Below, piece after piece: positions 21,627 to 29,700 of a stretch of 30,423 bases of DNA. The notes under the pieces are model-generated. The model ran no database searches, had not been told where the DNA came from, and worked only from the letters and a program-made list of their open reading frames with translations. The position numbers and the translations under genes were made by a program. The stretch is from an uncultured Pirellulales bacterium (GTDB lineage Bacteria > Planctomycetota > Planctomycetia > Pirellulales > Lacipirellulaceae). The stretch is from assembly GCA_947258835.1 (NCBI GenBank), contig CAMYJY010000026.1, positions 1 through 30,423 on the forward strand, written 5' to 3'. Positions within the stretch are counted from its first letter, which is position 1; each line of letters opens with the position of its first letter.

Positions 21627-23924
21627 CTAGGGCTGCGTTGCTTCCGTCGTTGCCGTCGGTTCGTCGTGGTATTCATCCGAATACGCAGCGACTGCGGGCA
21701 TCTCGCTACTCAGGTTATTCTCGTCTGCTCCAGGCGGGTAGTCTTCCTCCTCCTCTTCCTCGGAACCGGAAAGAATGGCTTGCATGAAGTACACCACCAT
21801 TTTCCAGATGCCGATCACGCCCGCCACCACTCCGAAGCCAACCGCCAAGCACCCGGCTCCAGAAAGGAGTTCGGCATGGTTGGCGAGACTGGGTTCCGGT
21901 GCTAGCGCAAATATGAGATAAAGCCCTAAAGTCATACACACCAGGCAACCTACAAAGCTAGCCACGGCCTTGTTCATATCGTCTTTCTGATGATGCTTGG
22001 CGATCGCGTTCCGCGCTGAGCTATTGGCCAAGTCACGCATGGCAGCCAGATCGGTGGACAATTCCGGCCTCCGCGGACTGCTCGGTAGCACCACCTGCGG
22101 CTCCTCCGCAGCGCGTGGCTCCGGAGCAGCAAGGTTGGTCACGGGCTCCGCGACAGTGGGGTCGGTCCTTGGCTCCGCAGCGGCATGGTCTGCAACCGTC
22201 GGGTGGATAAACTGATTGCCCCGCGTATCCGACGCGTCTGACTGCGACTCCACAGCAGCTGGCGCTGCCGGCGTGCTCTCCGGATTCCAAGTGGAACCGC
22301 ACATCCGCTCCATCATGTGTGCCATGTAGTCCTGCAGTGCTTCCTCCGAATCGTCATCCAGATCGCCATCCGGCGCCGGACTCACGACCGGCGAATCCTC
22401 CGCTGCCGACTCCACAGTCGGCGACGGCTCCTCGGTCTCGACCAGCTCACTGTATTGTTCAATAAAAGATGGCGGCTGGAACTCTTCTTCCTGCTGCGGA
22501 TCCCGCGCGGGCGCCGCGAAATAATCGTCACCGGCGGTCTGTTGTTCCTGCTGCGGAGTTTGTTCCTCGCAGAGCGGTGCGCGCGGTTCATCCGAAGACT
22601 CCGAAGACTCCGAAGACTCAAATGACTCAGAGGATGCAGAGGATGTCGTGTGGTGTTTTTCAGCGGTTTCTAAAATCTCGGCCTCCAGCTGATCCAAACG
22701 TGCCACGGCCTCGTCGAACTCGGCCTGCACTGCAGTTGTCTGCGCTTGGCTTTGCTCAACTGTCCGCCGTAGCTCATCCCGCGAAGTTATCATTTTGCCG
22801 ACCAATTCTTCGCGCTGCTGGTTGGTTTGTTCCCATTCCTGCTCGCGCTGTTGATAAGCAGCCATGGTTTCCTGCAATGCTTCGCACTCCGTCTTCACTG
22901 TGGCCAATTCCGACAGGGCCTCTTCTTTGGCCGCACACAATTCCTTGAGCTCACCTTGTACCGTCTCCAAGTGCTGCTCGTGTTCCGCCAAGGTCTGTTC
23001 CAGCTCTAATTTCCGCTGCTGATCTGCGGCAGCTGCGGCCTCGAGTTGTTCACGCAGTTCAGTGGCCGCGGCCAGCTCAGCACGCAACCGCTCGTTCTCG
23101 GCCAAATACTCCGAAACCTGGACCCCCAGCTTTTCTGTTTTTTCGTAGGCCTCTGTCAACTCCGAAGCAAGTTGATTCGCCTCCTCCGCTGCCTGTAAAT
23201 TACGCTCGGCAGCTTCCAGCTGAAAATTATCCAAATCGGCCGCCAAGCGATCTCGCTCGGATCGCGCTGCTTGGCTTTCGTCCTGCAAGTCCGTGACCTG
23301 CTTCTCGTACGCAGTAACTTCGGTACGTAAGCCGCGCATGGCTTGAACTAGCTTGCGGCACCGCGTGCGCGCTATGTGACTTGTGGACGATACGCGGCCC
23401 GCCGGGATTTCGGTTGCTGATGGGGTGGCATCTGGTGCAACAGCTGGTGCCGCTAAGTGACTGTCTGCCTGCTGTTGCTCCGCTTCCGTCGGTTGCTGGT
23501 CTAACTCTTGTGGCATGTCTTCGTCTAAGGAGTCCTGCTCCCCCCTCGCTTGCTCTGTCGGTACAGCTTCGAAGTGCAGCTCGAGATCGCCAAACTTCAA
23601 GCAATCCCCAGCTACGACAACAGCATTGTGAAACTGCTGCTCATTGAGCAGCACACCCGGTGCCCAACGCGTCACACTCGTCTCCCGCGGACCTCGCAGG
23701 ATCAAACAGTGCAATGGGCTCACTTCCTCGCTCTGCAGCTGAATCTGACAGCGCGGACTGGAACCCACCGTGCATTGGCCCATGGGCAAAATCTGCATCT
23801 GGTCTTGACCACCCGACTGCACAATTCTGAGTGCAAGATCAGGCGCTGGGGTGCCGTCTGGAGCATCGACCAACGACACATCGGATCCGTCAGTCGGGTC
23901 GGTTATCGTGCTGGTTTCGGACAT
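21627..23924 (-). CDS. FHA-domain, coiled-coil, two-TM protein
   Basis: The 765-residue protein begins with a Thr/Asp-rich tail and a forkhead-associated domain (about 30-120) recognised from 'MGQCTVGSSPRCQIQL', 'VSPLHCLILRG', 'GVLLNEQQ' and 'LKFGDLELHFE'; such domains bind phosphothreonine peptides. A long coiled coil rich in Glu, Gln, Ala and Leu follows (about 170-410). Then comes an acidic, Ser/Glu/Pro-rich region of low complexity, including serial Ser-Ser-Glu units near 22590-22630, up to about residue 640. Two membrane segments ('GCLVCMTLGLYLIFALA' and 'GCLAVGFGVVAGVIGIW', about 658-708) and an acidic tail with six Glu close the protein. GAGAG precedes the ATG. The layout suggests a membrane-bound scaffold that reads Ser/Thr kinase signals. 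No kinase gene is in the window. Confidence 0.8.
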   Translation of the reverse strand: MSETSTITDPTDGSDVSLVDAPDGTPAPDLALRIVQSGGQDQMQILPMGQCTVGSSPRCQIQLQSEEVSPLHCLILRGPRETSVTRWAPGVLLNEQQFHNAVVVAGDCLKFGDLELHFEAVPTEQARGEQDSLDEDMPQELDQQPTEAEQQQADSHLAAPAVAPDATPSATEIPAGRVSSTSHIARTRCRKLVQAMRGLRTEVTAYEKQVTDLQDESQAARSERDRLAADLDNFQLEAAERNLQAAEEANQLASELTEAYEKTEKLGVQVSEYLAENERLRAELAAATELREQLEAAAAADQQRKLELEQTLAEHEQHLETVQGELKELCAAKEEALSELATVKTECEALQETMAAYQQREQEWEQTNQQREELVGKMITSRDELRRTVEQSQAQTTAVQAEFDEAVARLDQLEAEILETAEKHHTTSSASSESFESSESSESSDEPRAPLCEEQTPQQEQQTAGDDYFAAPARDPQQEEEFQPPSFIEQYSELVETEEPSPTVESAAEDSPVVSPAPDGDLDDDSEEALQDYMAHMMERMCGSTWNPESTPAAPAAVESQSDASDTRGNQFIHPTVADHAAAEPRTDPTVAEPVTNLAAPEPRAAEEPQVVLPSSPRRPELSTDLAAMRDLANSSARNAIAKHHQKDDMNKAVASFVGCLVCMTLGLYLIFALAPEPSLANHAELLSGAGCLAVGFGVVAGVIGIWKMVVYFMQAILSGSEEEEEEDYPPGADENNLSSEMPAVAAYSDEYHDEPTATTEATQP

Positions 23925-24237
23925 GGAGAAACTCTCTGTGGCATGGCTGGCAATTAGTCTGGCGCATCACGCAACGAAAGGTTGACCGGCCTCCACAACG
24001 CTCTCGCACCCTGCCCAGGGAATACCGGCGCATGCTGCCTAAGCCCAGCGCTGCGGTGCGGTTGGCCCTGCCCGGCACGGTAGCCACCGGAGGGAAAACC
24101 ACCGGATTGGCGAGGCCTACCACTAAAACGTAGGTCATCGGCCGCCGCCAGGCGAAGAAACTATGCAAAAAGGCGACAGAGCCAGGCTCGTCCCAGGGCA
24201 CCGCCGGCCAGCAGGGGCGACTGCTGGGAAGATATGG

Positions 24238-24257
24238 GCCCGCTCCCGTTGGTCGCT
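24238..24257. repeat. R3 core motif, copy 1
   Basis: GCCCGCTCCCGTTGGTCGCT is identical, base for base, at 24384-24403 and 27536-27555. The upstream 50 bases differ from those of the other copies. Confidence 0.85.
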
Positions 24258-24307
24258 GGGCGGCGTGTCAGGAAAATTGGCACAGATATAAAAATTCTTG
24301 CTGCTAG

Positions 24308-24403
24308 CACAGGGCGGCAGAGCCTGCCCCCGGCTCGACCGGGGGGCCGCCAACCACAGCGAGCTGCCGCTCGGAAAGCGCTTGCCCGCTCCCGTTGGTC
24401 GCT
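24308..24403. repeat. R3 repeat, full copy 2
   Basis: The unit consists of GGGCGGCAGAGCCTG, a strong hairpin (CCCCCGG 24327-24333 with CCGGGGG 24339-24345, loop CTCGA), CCGCC, the block ACAGCGAGCTGCCGCTCGGA and the core motif GCCCGCTCCCGTTGGTCGCT. The outer GGCGGC and CCGCC extend the stem. It aligns along its whole length with copy 3 at 27469-27555 and, over its first half, with 28812-28858. Confidence 0.85.
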
Positions 24404-24803
24404 CAAAGAGCCCCTGGTCAAAACATCGCTGGTGGGCAAAAATCTAGCGCACATAACTAAAACTACAAATAATTGCCACAAAAGGACTTAGACCGAACAA
24501 CCAGGCCCCCAATCCGAGAAAAAACAAAGAATTTTCCGTAGCGACCTTTTTCGGAAACCACACGTACTATAGTTACGGTGCATACTTGACTGTCTCGGAA
24601 ACCCGAGACCTGAGCAGGGTGCCACCCAAGGGCATCCGACAGCCGAGGGAAGAGGACTTCCTGGCCAGCGGATGGCGAACAGAGAGAACTAGGCGGACGC
24701 GGCCCTCCGGGACCCCACACGACGGATTTGGCTAGTCGGCGGCATACAGTAGCGGCCGACCCTGGAGATCGGACGGCACCGTCAAGAACAAAGTGAACTG
24801 ACC

Positions 24804-25217
24804 ATGGCTCGTAAAGATTCCATTAAGAAACTGCAACAGGTTCTTATTGTTCGTCGAGACGCCTTACGAAAGGCCCTGGCGGGGGACCTCAGCATGCTCA
24901 AATCGTTACCAGAGCAGACCGGGGGAGACGTCGTGGATGCGGCCCTCGACGCCGCCCAAGACGAGATCAGTTCGCAACTGGCAGAGGTCGAAAGCCGCGA
25001 ACTGGCCCAGATCGAAACGGCCCTGGAGCAAATTCGCCAAGGCACGTACGGCCTCTGCGAAATCTGCCAGGGTAAGATTCCGCTGGCCCGCTTAAATGCC
25101 TTGCCTTACGCCTCGACTTGCATCTCGTGCCAACGCACGGCTGAAACGGGCGTCAATCTGAGAGGCGAGTGGAATCGCCTCGGCGACGTTTCCTACACAG
25201 ACTTGGAAACCTCTTAG
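24804..25217 (+). CDS. DksA/TraR-type zinc-finger protein
   Basis: The 137-residue product has a helical, coiled-coil first half (about 1-78, with 'DAALDAAQDEISSQLAEVES') and a four-cysteine zinc finger: Cys85 and Cys88 in 'GLCEICQGKI', Cys106 and Cys109 in 'STCISCQ', with the family link 'PLARLNALPYA'. DksA/TraR proteins bind in the RNA polymerase secondary channel and tune transcription, often with ppGpp. The coiled-coil tip lacks an obvious DxxDxA triplet at the expected place (the nearest is 'DAALDAAQD'), so classical DksA activity is uncertain. No strong ribosome-binding site is seen. The protease gene follows 41 bases later on the same strand. Confidence 0.88.
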   Translation: MARKDSIKKLQQVLIVRRDALRKALAGDLSMLKSLPEQTGGDVVDAALDAAQDEISSQLAEVESRELAQIETALEQIRQGTYGLCEICQGKIPLARLNALPYASTCISCQRTAETGVNLRGEWNRLGDVSYTDLETS

Positions 25218-25258
25218 CGAGTACACAGTAGCGAACCTCGTTAAGCCGAAAGCCTGAC

Positions 25259-26476
25259 ATGGTGCCTGGGACTTTTCTGTTGCCGAAGACCGAACGCCGC
25301 CCACAAACGCCGCCCTGGTGGTTGCTGCTGGGCTGCCTGTTTTGGATAGCGGCGGCACCAGGTCGTGCCCAGACGGTTGATCCAGAGGACGGGCTGCTGG
25401 ATTCCCGGGAACAGCTGTTTAGCGAATTGGCCCAAGACGTAGCGGCTCTCGACCGTGAGCTGGGGATCTACAAACGGGTCGCCAAGCTCGTAGCGCCTTC
25501 GGTGGTGCACATTGAAAGTGCCCCGCTGCCCCAGTCCAGGCTGCTCCGCGATGTCGAAGAAGCCGGTTCGGGTGTGTTGGTGCGTTATCTGGGCAAAGAT
25601 TACGTTCTCACCAACCGACACGTCATCAAGCATTCGCGAGAAGATTTGATTTGGCTGGAATTGGCCGACGGACGACGGATTCAGCCCACGCGCATGCTCA
25701 GTGACATTGAGACCGATGTCGCCGTGTTGGCGGTCGCGGCAGACCAGCTGCTGCCTGCGCGGATTGGCAATAGTGATACGGCCGAAATCGGGGAAATCGT
25801 GCTGGCCTTTGGCAGCCCCTTCAATTTACAACGGAGCGTGACGCGTGGAATTATCAGCGCCAAGGGCCGTTCCAACCTCGACTTAGGCAATGGCGAGGTC
25901 CGCTATCAGAAATTCCTGCAGACCGATGCGGCCATCAATCCGGGCAATAGTGGCGGTCCGCTGGCAAATCTGCGTGGCGAAATCGTGGGCCTGAACACGG
26001 CCATCGCCAGCAATTCCGGTGGCAACGAAGGCATCGGTTTTTCGATACCGATCAACGTGGCCGTACGCATCATGCGACAACTCATCCAACAAGGACGTGT
26101 GGCAGGCGGCTTCTTGGGTGTGACACTGGACGGGAATTTTGATGTCAACTCGGCCCACTTGATTGGCCTGCCGCGTTTACAAGGAGCGCGCGTCAAAGCC
26201 ATTCAGAATGGCTCGCCAGCCGCTCAGGCCAATTTGCTGGTCGATGATATCATTCTCAAGTTTGATTCGCTCGAGGTTGAAGATGACCAGCACTTGATCA
26301 ATTTAGTGAAACGAACCGAAATTGGTCGCCAGGTGGAAATCGTCATCTTCCGTGGGCAGCTCCAGCAAACGCAGCACATTCAAATCGGCCGCCGCGATGA
26401 TTTCGTCGGTCAGCGCACAGTGTCGGAAAGCGTTCCTGGGAACAGAGCGTTTGTCCCTCCCCAGAACAACCGCTGA
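25259..26476 (+). CDS. HtrA/DegP-type serine protease with PDZ domain
   Basis: The 405-residue protein has an N-terminal hydrophobic signal or anchor (about 20-37, 'WWLLLGCLFWIAAAPGRA'), a trypsin-like domain with His121 ('VLTNRHVIK'), Asp153 ('ETDVAVLAV') and Ser231 ('NPGNSGGPL'), and one PDZ domain (about 285-385, 'GFLGVTLDG', 'ARVKAIQNGSPAAQANLLVD', 'DIILKFDSLEV'). Only one PDZ domain is present, as in DegS-like proteases. These act in the periplasm on misfolded or regulatory proteins. It is probably co-transcribed with the zinc-finger gene upstream. Confidence 0.93.
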   Translation: MVPGTFLLPKTERRPQTPPWWLLLGCLFWIAAAPGRAQTVDPEDGLLDSREQLFSELAQDVAALDRELGIYKRVAKLVAPSVVHIESAPLPQSRLLRDVEEAGSGVLVRYLGKDYVLTNRHVIKHSREDLIWLELADGRRIQPTRMLSDIETDVAVLAVAADQLLPARIGNSDTAEIGEIVLAFGSPFNLQRSVTRGIISAKGRSNLDLGNGEVRYQKFLQTDAAINPGNSGGPLANLRGEIVGLNTAIASNSGGNEGIGFSIPINVAVRIMRQLIQQGRVAGGFLGVTLDGNFDVNSAHLIGLPRLQGARVKAIQNGSPAAQANLLVDDIILKFDSLEVEDDQHLINLVKRTEIGRQVEIVIFRGQLQQTQHIQIGRRDDFVGQRTVSESVPGNRAFVPPQNNR

Positions 26477-26516
26477 GCAGATGCGAGCAATGTTGATTTC
26501 CACAAGGTACGTTGAG

Positions 26517-27449
26517 CTAGGCCAGCTGGCCTAGCAAGCCGCGGAGGATGCAGTCCATCGTGGCAGCGGCATCGATCTGCACCGCCACATCCAAATTCGG
26601 CTGCACGGGCGCGAGACGGCGACGGTCGAGCACCGTGGCCCCGTGCGTCACCCCCCCCTGGGTTTCCACGTCCCCGTAATAGCGTTGCGTCTCCAACAGC
26701 TCAGGATGCAGGGTTGCCACAACGGCCACGGCCTCGGGAGCAATCATGCCCTCCAGCCCGAGTCGCTGCCGAAACGCGCGAAAAGCAGGCGGCAAAATCG
26801 CCCGCAACACGCTGCCAGAACTGCTCGAGTTTTCTGCCAGCTGATCCAGCAAGGCATAATCCAAAACGACTTGGGAAGTCGCACACAACGGCAAGAGTGT
26901 TTTGGTGGTGGGGGCCTGAAAGACGGCCTGTGCGGCCTCCGCATCGCAATACATATTGAACTCCGCCGCGGCCGTCACATCACCGGGGCCGCTGAAGGTC
27001 CCCCCCACGATGATTAAATGGCCAATCTGAGTTGCCAGATCGGGATCGCGCTGCAACAGCATGGCAAGATTACTGAGCGGTCCACCAGCGATGATGGTCA
27101 CTTCCCCGGGAGCACTGCGGATCGCATCGGCCAAGACTTTGACCGACGGATGCCGGTGGTGCAGCTCTGCCACGCCCAGCTGGGCACCGCACAAACCGTC
27201 GTCATGGTAGAGCTGACGCCGATCCGTCCGCAACGGCTGTTCCAAGTCGGCAACACCGATCCGCGGTGAGCGGGCCGGATCGAGCTGCTCCACCAGCGTT
27301 TGGACATTGCGCGAGGCCTGCGCGGGCCGCACATTGCCCCCCGTGGCCGTGACGGCCAGTACGTCCAAGCGGGGATCGCCCAGTGCCAGGCACATAGCCA
27401 GCGCATCGGCGACACCTGGATCGACATCGAGGATCACTTTTCTCGCCAT
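26517..27449 (-). CDS. Inosine/uridine-preferring type nucleoside hydrolase with altered active site
   Basis: The family hydrolyses ribonucleosides to base and ribose using a calcium ion held by Asp residues. ATG 27449 follows AAGGAG at ideal spacing. The N-terminal signature reads 'VILDVDPGVADALAM': Asp8, Asp10 and Asp15 are kept, but position 14, Asp in the usual D-x-D-P-G-x-D-D, is Ala. Later motifs are normal: 'VTIIAGGPLSNLAMLLQRDP', 'GGTFSGPGDVTAAAEFNMYC' with the substrate-binding Glu-Phe-Asn, and the late metal-site Asp in 'GATVLDRRR'. The length (310) fits. The loss of one ribose-contacting Asp could weaken activity or shift specificity. The gene stands alone on its strand. Confidence 0.9.
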   Translation of the reverse strand: MARKVILDVDPGVADALAMCLALGDPRLDVLAVTATGGNVRPAQASRNVQTLVEQLDPARSPRIGVADLEQPLRTDRRQLYHDDGLCGAQLGVAELHHRHPSVKVLADAIRSAPGEVTIIAGGPLSNLAMLLQRDPDLATQIGHLIIVGGTFSGPGDVTAAAEFNMYCDAEAAQAVFQAPTTKTLLPLCATSQVVLDYALLDQLAENSSSSGSVLRAILPPAFRAFRQRLGLEGMIAPEAVAVVATLHPELLETQRYYGDVETQGGVTHGATVLDRRRLAPVQPNLDVAVQIDAAATMDCILRGLLGQLA

Positions 27450-27779
27450 CAGACTCCTTAAGCGGCAAGGGCGGCAGTGCCCGCCTGGCTGAAACGGGGG
27501 CACCAGCAGAGCGAGCTACCGCCCGGAAAGACTCGGCCCGCTCCCGTTGGTCGCTGCACTGTGCTCCAACACCAAAAATTTTACCCCTAGCATAACGAAG
27601 TCGCCTATCCTAGGAGAATTACAGGCGAAAAACAAGCAGAATTTACACTGCAAAACACTGGCGCGTCTCACGGAACCGGGGCTATCGCCCATCGGCTCAG
27701 GCTCGACCGGGGGGCCTCTGTAGTCAGCGACCGTTTCCAGGTAGAATTTTGCCGGTCTGCTCTCCCCAGGAAAATTATC
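27450..27779. other. Intergenic region between divergent genes, with R3 repeat
   Basis: The spacer between the nucleoside hydrolase and trpD genes contains R3 copy 3 (27469-27555) and a short R3 piece, GGCTCGACCGGGGGGCCT, near 27700. The middle (about 27565-27655) is AT-rich and probably holds promoters, but no clear pair of hexamers stands out. No gene is supported. Confidence 0.5.
27469..27555. repeat. R3 repeat, copy 3
   Basis: It contains GGGCGGCAGTGCCCG, a decayed hairpin, AGCGAGCTACCGCCCGGAAA and the core GCCCGCTCCCGTTGGTCGCT at 27536-27555, colinear with copy 2. It begins 20 bases upstream of the nucleoside hydrolase start, so it lies in that gene's promoter or leader region. Confidence 0.8.
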
Positions 27780-28808
27780 ATGCATCCCGAGTTTACCAGC
27801 CTGCTCGGCCAGGTATCGGCTGGCGAAAATTTGTCGCGCCCAGAGATGACCTGTGCCATGGGCGCGGTGATGTCGGGCCACATCAGCCCGGCACAAATTG
27901 GTCTGCTGCTATCCGCCCTGGCGGCCAAAGGCGAAACGGCCGCCGAGGTGGCCGGTGCAGCCACGGCCCTCCGCGCTCACATGACTCCCATCCGCAGTCG
28001 CCATGCAAAACTGCTGGACACGTGTGGTACCGGTGGTGGAGGCAGTACCACCTTCAATATCAGCACGTCCGCCGCACTGGTGATTGCCGCCGCAGGGGTT
28101 CCGCTGGCCAAACATGGCAATCGCAGTGTCACCAGCAAGAGTGGGTCGGCCGATGCCTTAGCCGAACTGGGCGTGAACATCCAGGCCGACGTGCCGCAAG
28201 TCCAGCGCTGTCTGGATGAACTGGGGATCTGCTTCTGTTTTGCTCCCCTCATGCACCCCGCCATGAAACACGTCGCCGCTGTCCGCCAACAACTGGGCAT
28301 CCGTACGATTTTCAATCTGCTGGGCCCGCTGGCCAACCCGGCCGGGGCCAGCTGCCAACTGCTGGGGGTCGGTCTCCCCGAACTGCGCCCCCTGGTGGCC
28401 TCCGCCCTCTGCGAGCTCGGCACCGAGCGGGCCTTGGTCGTGGCTGGAGAAGATGGCTTGGGAGAAGTCACCCTGGCTGGAACCACCCACGTCACACAAA
28501 TCGAGGCTGGCCAAACAACCGATTTCGCTTGGTCTCCGCCAGATTTTGGCCTCTCCACCACGTCCTTGGAGACCCTGCACATCAGCACCCCGGCCCACAG
28601 CGCTCACATTATCCGCGGGGTCCTGGCCGGACAGCCCGGGCCCGCGCGGGACATCGTCGTGCTCAATGCAGCCGCCGGGCTACTAGCTGCCGGGCACTGC
28701 CCCACGCCCACCGTCGCCGCGGCCCAAGCTGCCGCGGCCATCGACAGCGGGGCGGCGGAGGGCTTACTCCACAACTTGGCCGCCATGTCCCATCAACCCG
28801 CTCCCTAA
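27780..28808 (+). CDS. trpD: Anthranilate phosphoribosyltransferase
   Basis: TrpD joins anthranilate to PRPP in tryptophan synthesis. The 342-residue length and motifs fit: 'LLDTCGTGGGGSTTFNIST' (PRPP-binding loop), 'KHGNRSVTSKSGSADALAEL' (111-130, anthranilate and PRPP contacts), 'CFCFAPLMHPAMKHVAAVRQ' and 'GIRTIFNLLGPLANPA'. The loop normally reads G-T-G-G-D; here the Asp is Gly (residue 87). AGGAAAA lies seven bases before the ATG. No other trp gene is adjacent, so the pathway is not in one operon here. A metallo-hydrolase gene follows after 69 bases. Confidence 0.95.
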   Translation: MHPEFTSLLGQVSAGENLSRPEMTCAMGAVMSGHISPAQIGLLLSALAAKGETAAEVAGAATALRAHMTPIRSRHAKLLDTCGTGGGGSTTFNISTSAALVIAAAGVPLAKHGNRSVTSKSGSADALAELGVNIQADVPQVQRCLDELGICFCFAPLMHPAMKHVAAVRQQLGIRTIFNLLGPLANPAGASCQLLGVGLPELRPLVASALCELGTERALVVAGEDGLGEVTLAGTTHVTQIEAGQTTDFAWSPPDFGLSTTSLETLHISTPAHSAHIIRGVLAGQPGPARDIVVLNAAAGLLAAGHCPTPTVAAAQAAAAIDSGAAEGLLHNLAAMSHQPAP

Positions 28809-28811
28809 GGC

Positions 28812-28858
28812 CTGGGCGGCAGAGCCCACCCCCGGCTGGCACGGGGGGCCGCCGGCCA
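28812..28858. repeat. R3 repeat, partial copy 4
   Basis: Only the first half of R3 is present: GTGGGCGGCAGAGCC-like start, hairpin CCCCCG (28829-28834) with CGGGGG (28842-28847), then CCGCCGGCCACAGC. It fills most of the spacer between trpD and the next gene. The hairpin could act on the mRNA, but no T-run follows, so it is not called a terminator. Confidence 0.7.
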
Positions 28859-28877
28859 CAGCCAAGAAAGCCTACCC

Positions 28878-29684
28878 GTGTCTCGTTCCGCTAGTAGTCG
28901 CGACATCACCGGCCAGCTGATTTTTCTAGGCACCGGCACTTCCGTGGGTGTTCCGGCCATCGGCTGCGATTGTGCCGTCTGTACCAGCGACGAGCCACGC
29001 AATCATCGCACCCGTTGCGGCCTGGCCCTCGGCCTTCCCGCCGGCAATTTGCTGATTGACACCCCGCCAGATCTCCGCGGGCAGCTGCTCCGAGAAAAAC
29101 TGGGCCTCGTTCACGCTGTGCTCTACACCCATGAACACGCCGATCATCTGTTTGGACTGGACGACCTGCGGCTGATGCAGTTTTACCTCCCCGGCCCCGT
29201 GCCCTTGTACTGCGAGCCGCCGGTCGAGGCGCGGATTCGCAAGTCGTTCGACTACGCCTTCCAAGCCCGCTCCGACCTGCATGTGGGGGCTGTTCCCCAA
29301 TTCCACATCCACTCCATTGGGCTAGAGTCTTTCGAGCTTTTGGGGATTAAATTTCAACCCTTCCGACTACTCCACGGCCCGCACGTGCAAGTCCTGGGCT
29401 TCCGTTTCGGCAACATCGCCTACTGCACCGACACCAATGCCATTCCCTCAGCCAGCACAGAACATTTGCAAGACCTGGACGTCCTGATCCTCGACTGCCT
29501 CCGCCGCGCCCCGCATACCACCCATTTTGGTCTCGACGAGGCGCTGGCCGTGGCCGCGGAACTGCAGCCCCGGCGGACCCTGCTGACGCATATCTCGCAT
29601 GACTTGGACTACCACACGGTCAGCGCTGAATTACCGCCACAGGTCGAACTCGCCTACGACGGACTGGTGGTTCCGCTAACATAG
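28878..29684 (+). CDS. Metallo-beta-lactamase-fold hydrolase, PhnP-like
   Basis: The 268-residue protein opens with 'LIFLGTGTSVGVPAIGCDCA', the PhnP-like N-terminus with Cys30, Cys32 and Cys35, which in PhnP relatives help hold a structural zinc. The catalytic metal motif H-x-H-x-D-H is Thr-flanked: His85, His87, Asp89, His90 in 'YTHEHADHLFGLDD'. 'AYCTDTNAIP' and 'LLTHISHDLDYH' give the later metal ligands. PhnP relatives are phosphodiesterases that act on cyclic phosphates or nucleotides. No phosphonate gene is nearby, so a general phosphodiesterase role is more likely. The start is GTG 28878, without a clear ribosome-binding site. Confidence 0.88.
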   Translation: MSRSASSRDITGQLIFLGTGTSVGVPAIGCDCAVCTSDEPRNHRTRCGLALGLPAGNLLIDTPPDLRGQLLREKLGLVHAVLYTHEHADHLFGLDDLRLMQFYLPGPVPLYCEPPVEARIRKSFDYAFQARSDLHVGAVPQFHIHSIGLESFELLGIKFQPFRLLHGPHVQVLGFRFGNIAYCTDTNAIPSASTEHLQDLDVLILDCLRRAPHTTHFGLDEALAVAAELQPRRTLLTHISHDLDYHTVSAELPPQVELAYDGLVVPLT

Positions 29685-29700
29685 CAGCGGCCAAATTGGA

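Larger units (their letters stand above)
23925..24803. other. Long intergenic region with R3 repeats
   Basis: No gene is supported in these 879 bases between two divergently read genes. R3-type repeats occupy about 24175-24410. From about 24450 to 24560 the sequence turns AT-rich; TACTAT at 24565-24570 within GTACTATAGTTAC is a possible -10 for the zinc-finger gene, 234 bases upstream of its start, which would give a long leader. A minus-strand frame at 23890-24201 was considered and not accepted. Confidence 0.5.

Noticed and set aside
23890..24201. A 103-codon minus-strand frame upstream of the FHA gene
   Set aside because: It overlaps the start of the FHA gene, has no domain or signal peptide, and lacks a ribosome-binding site.
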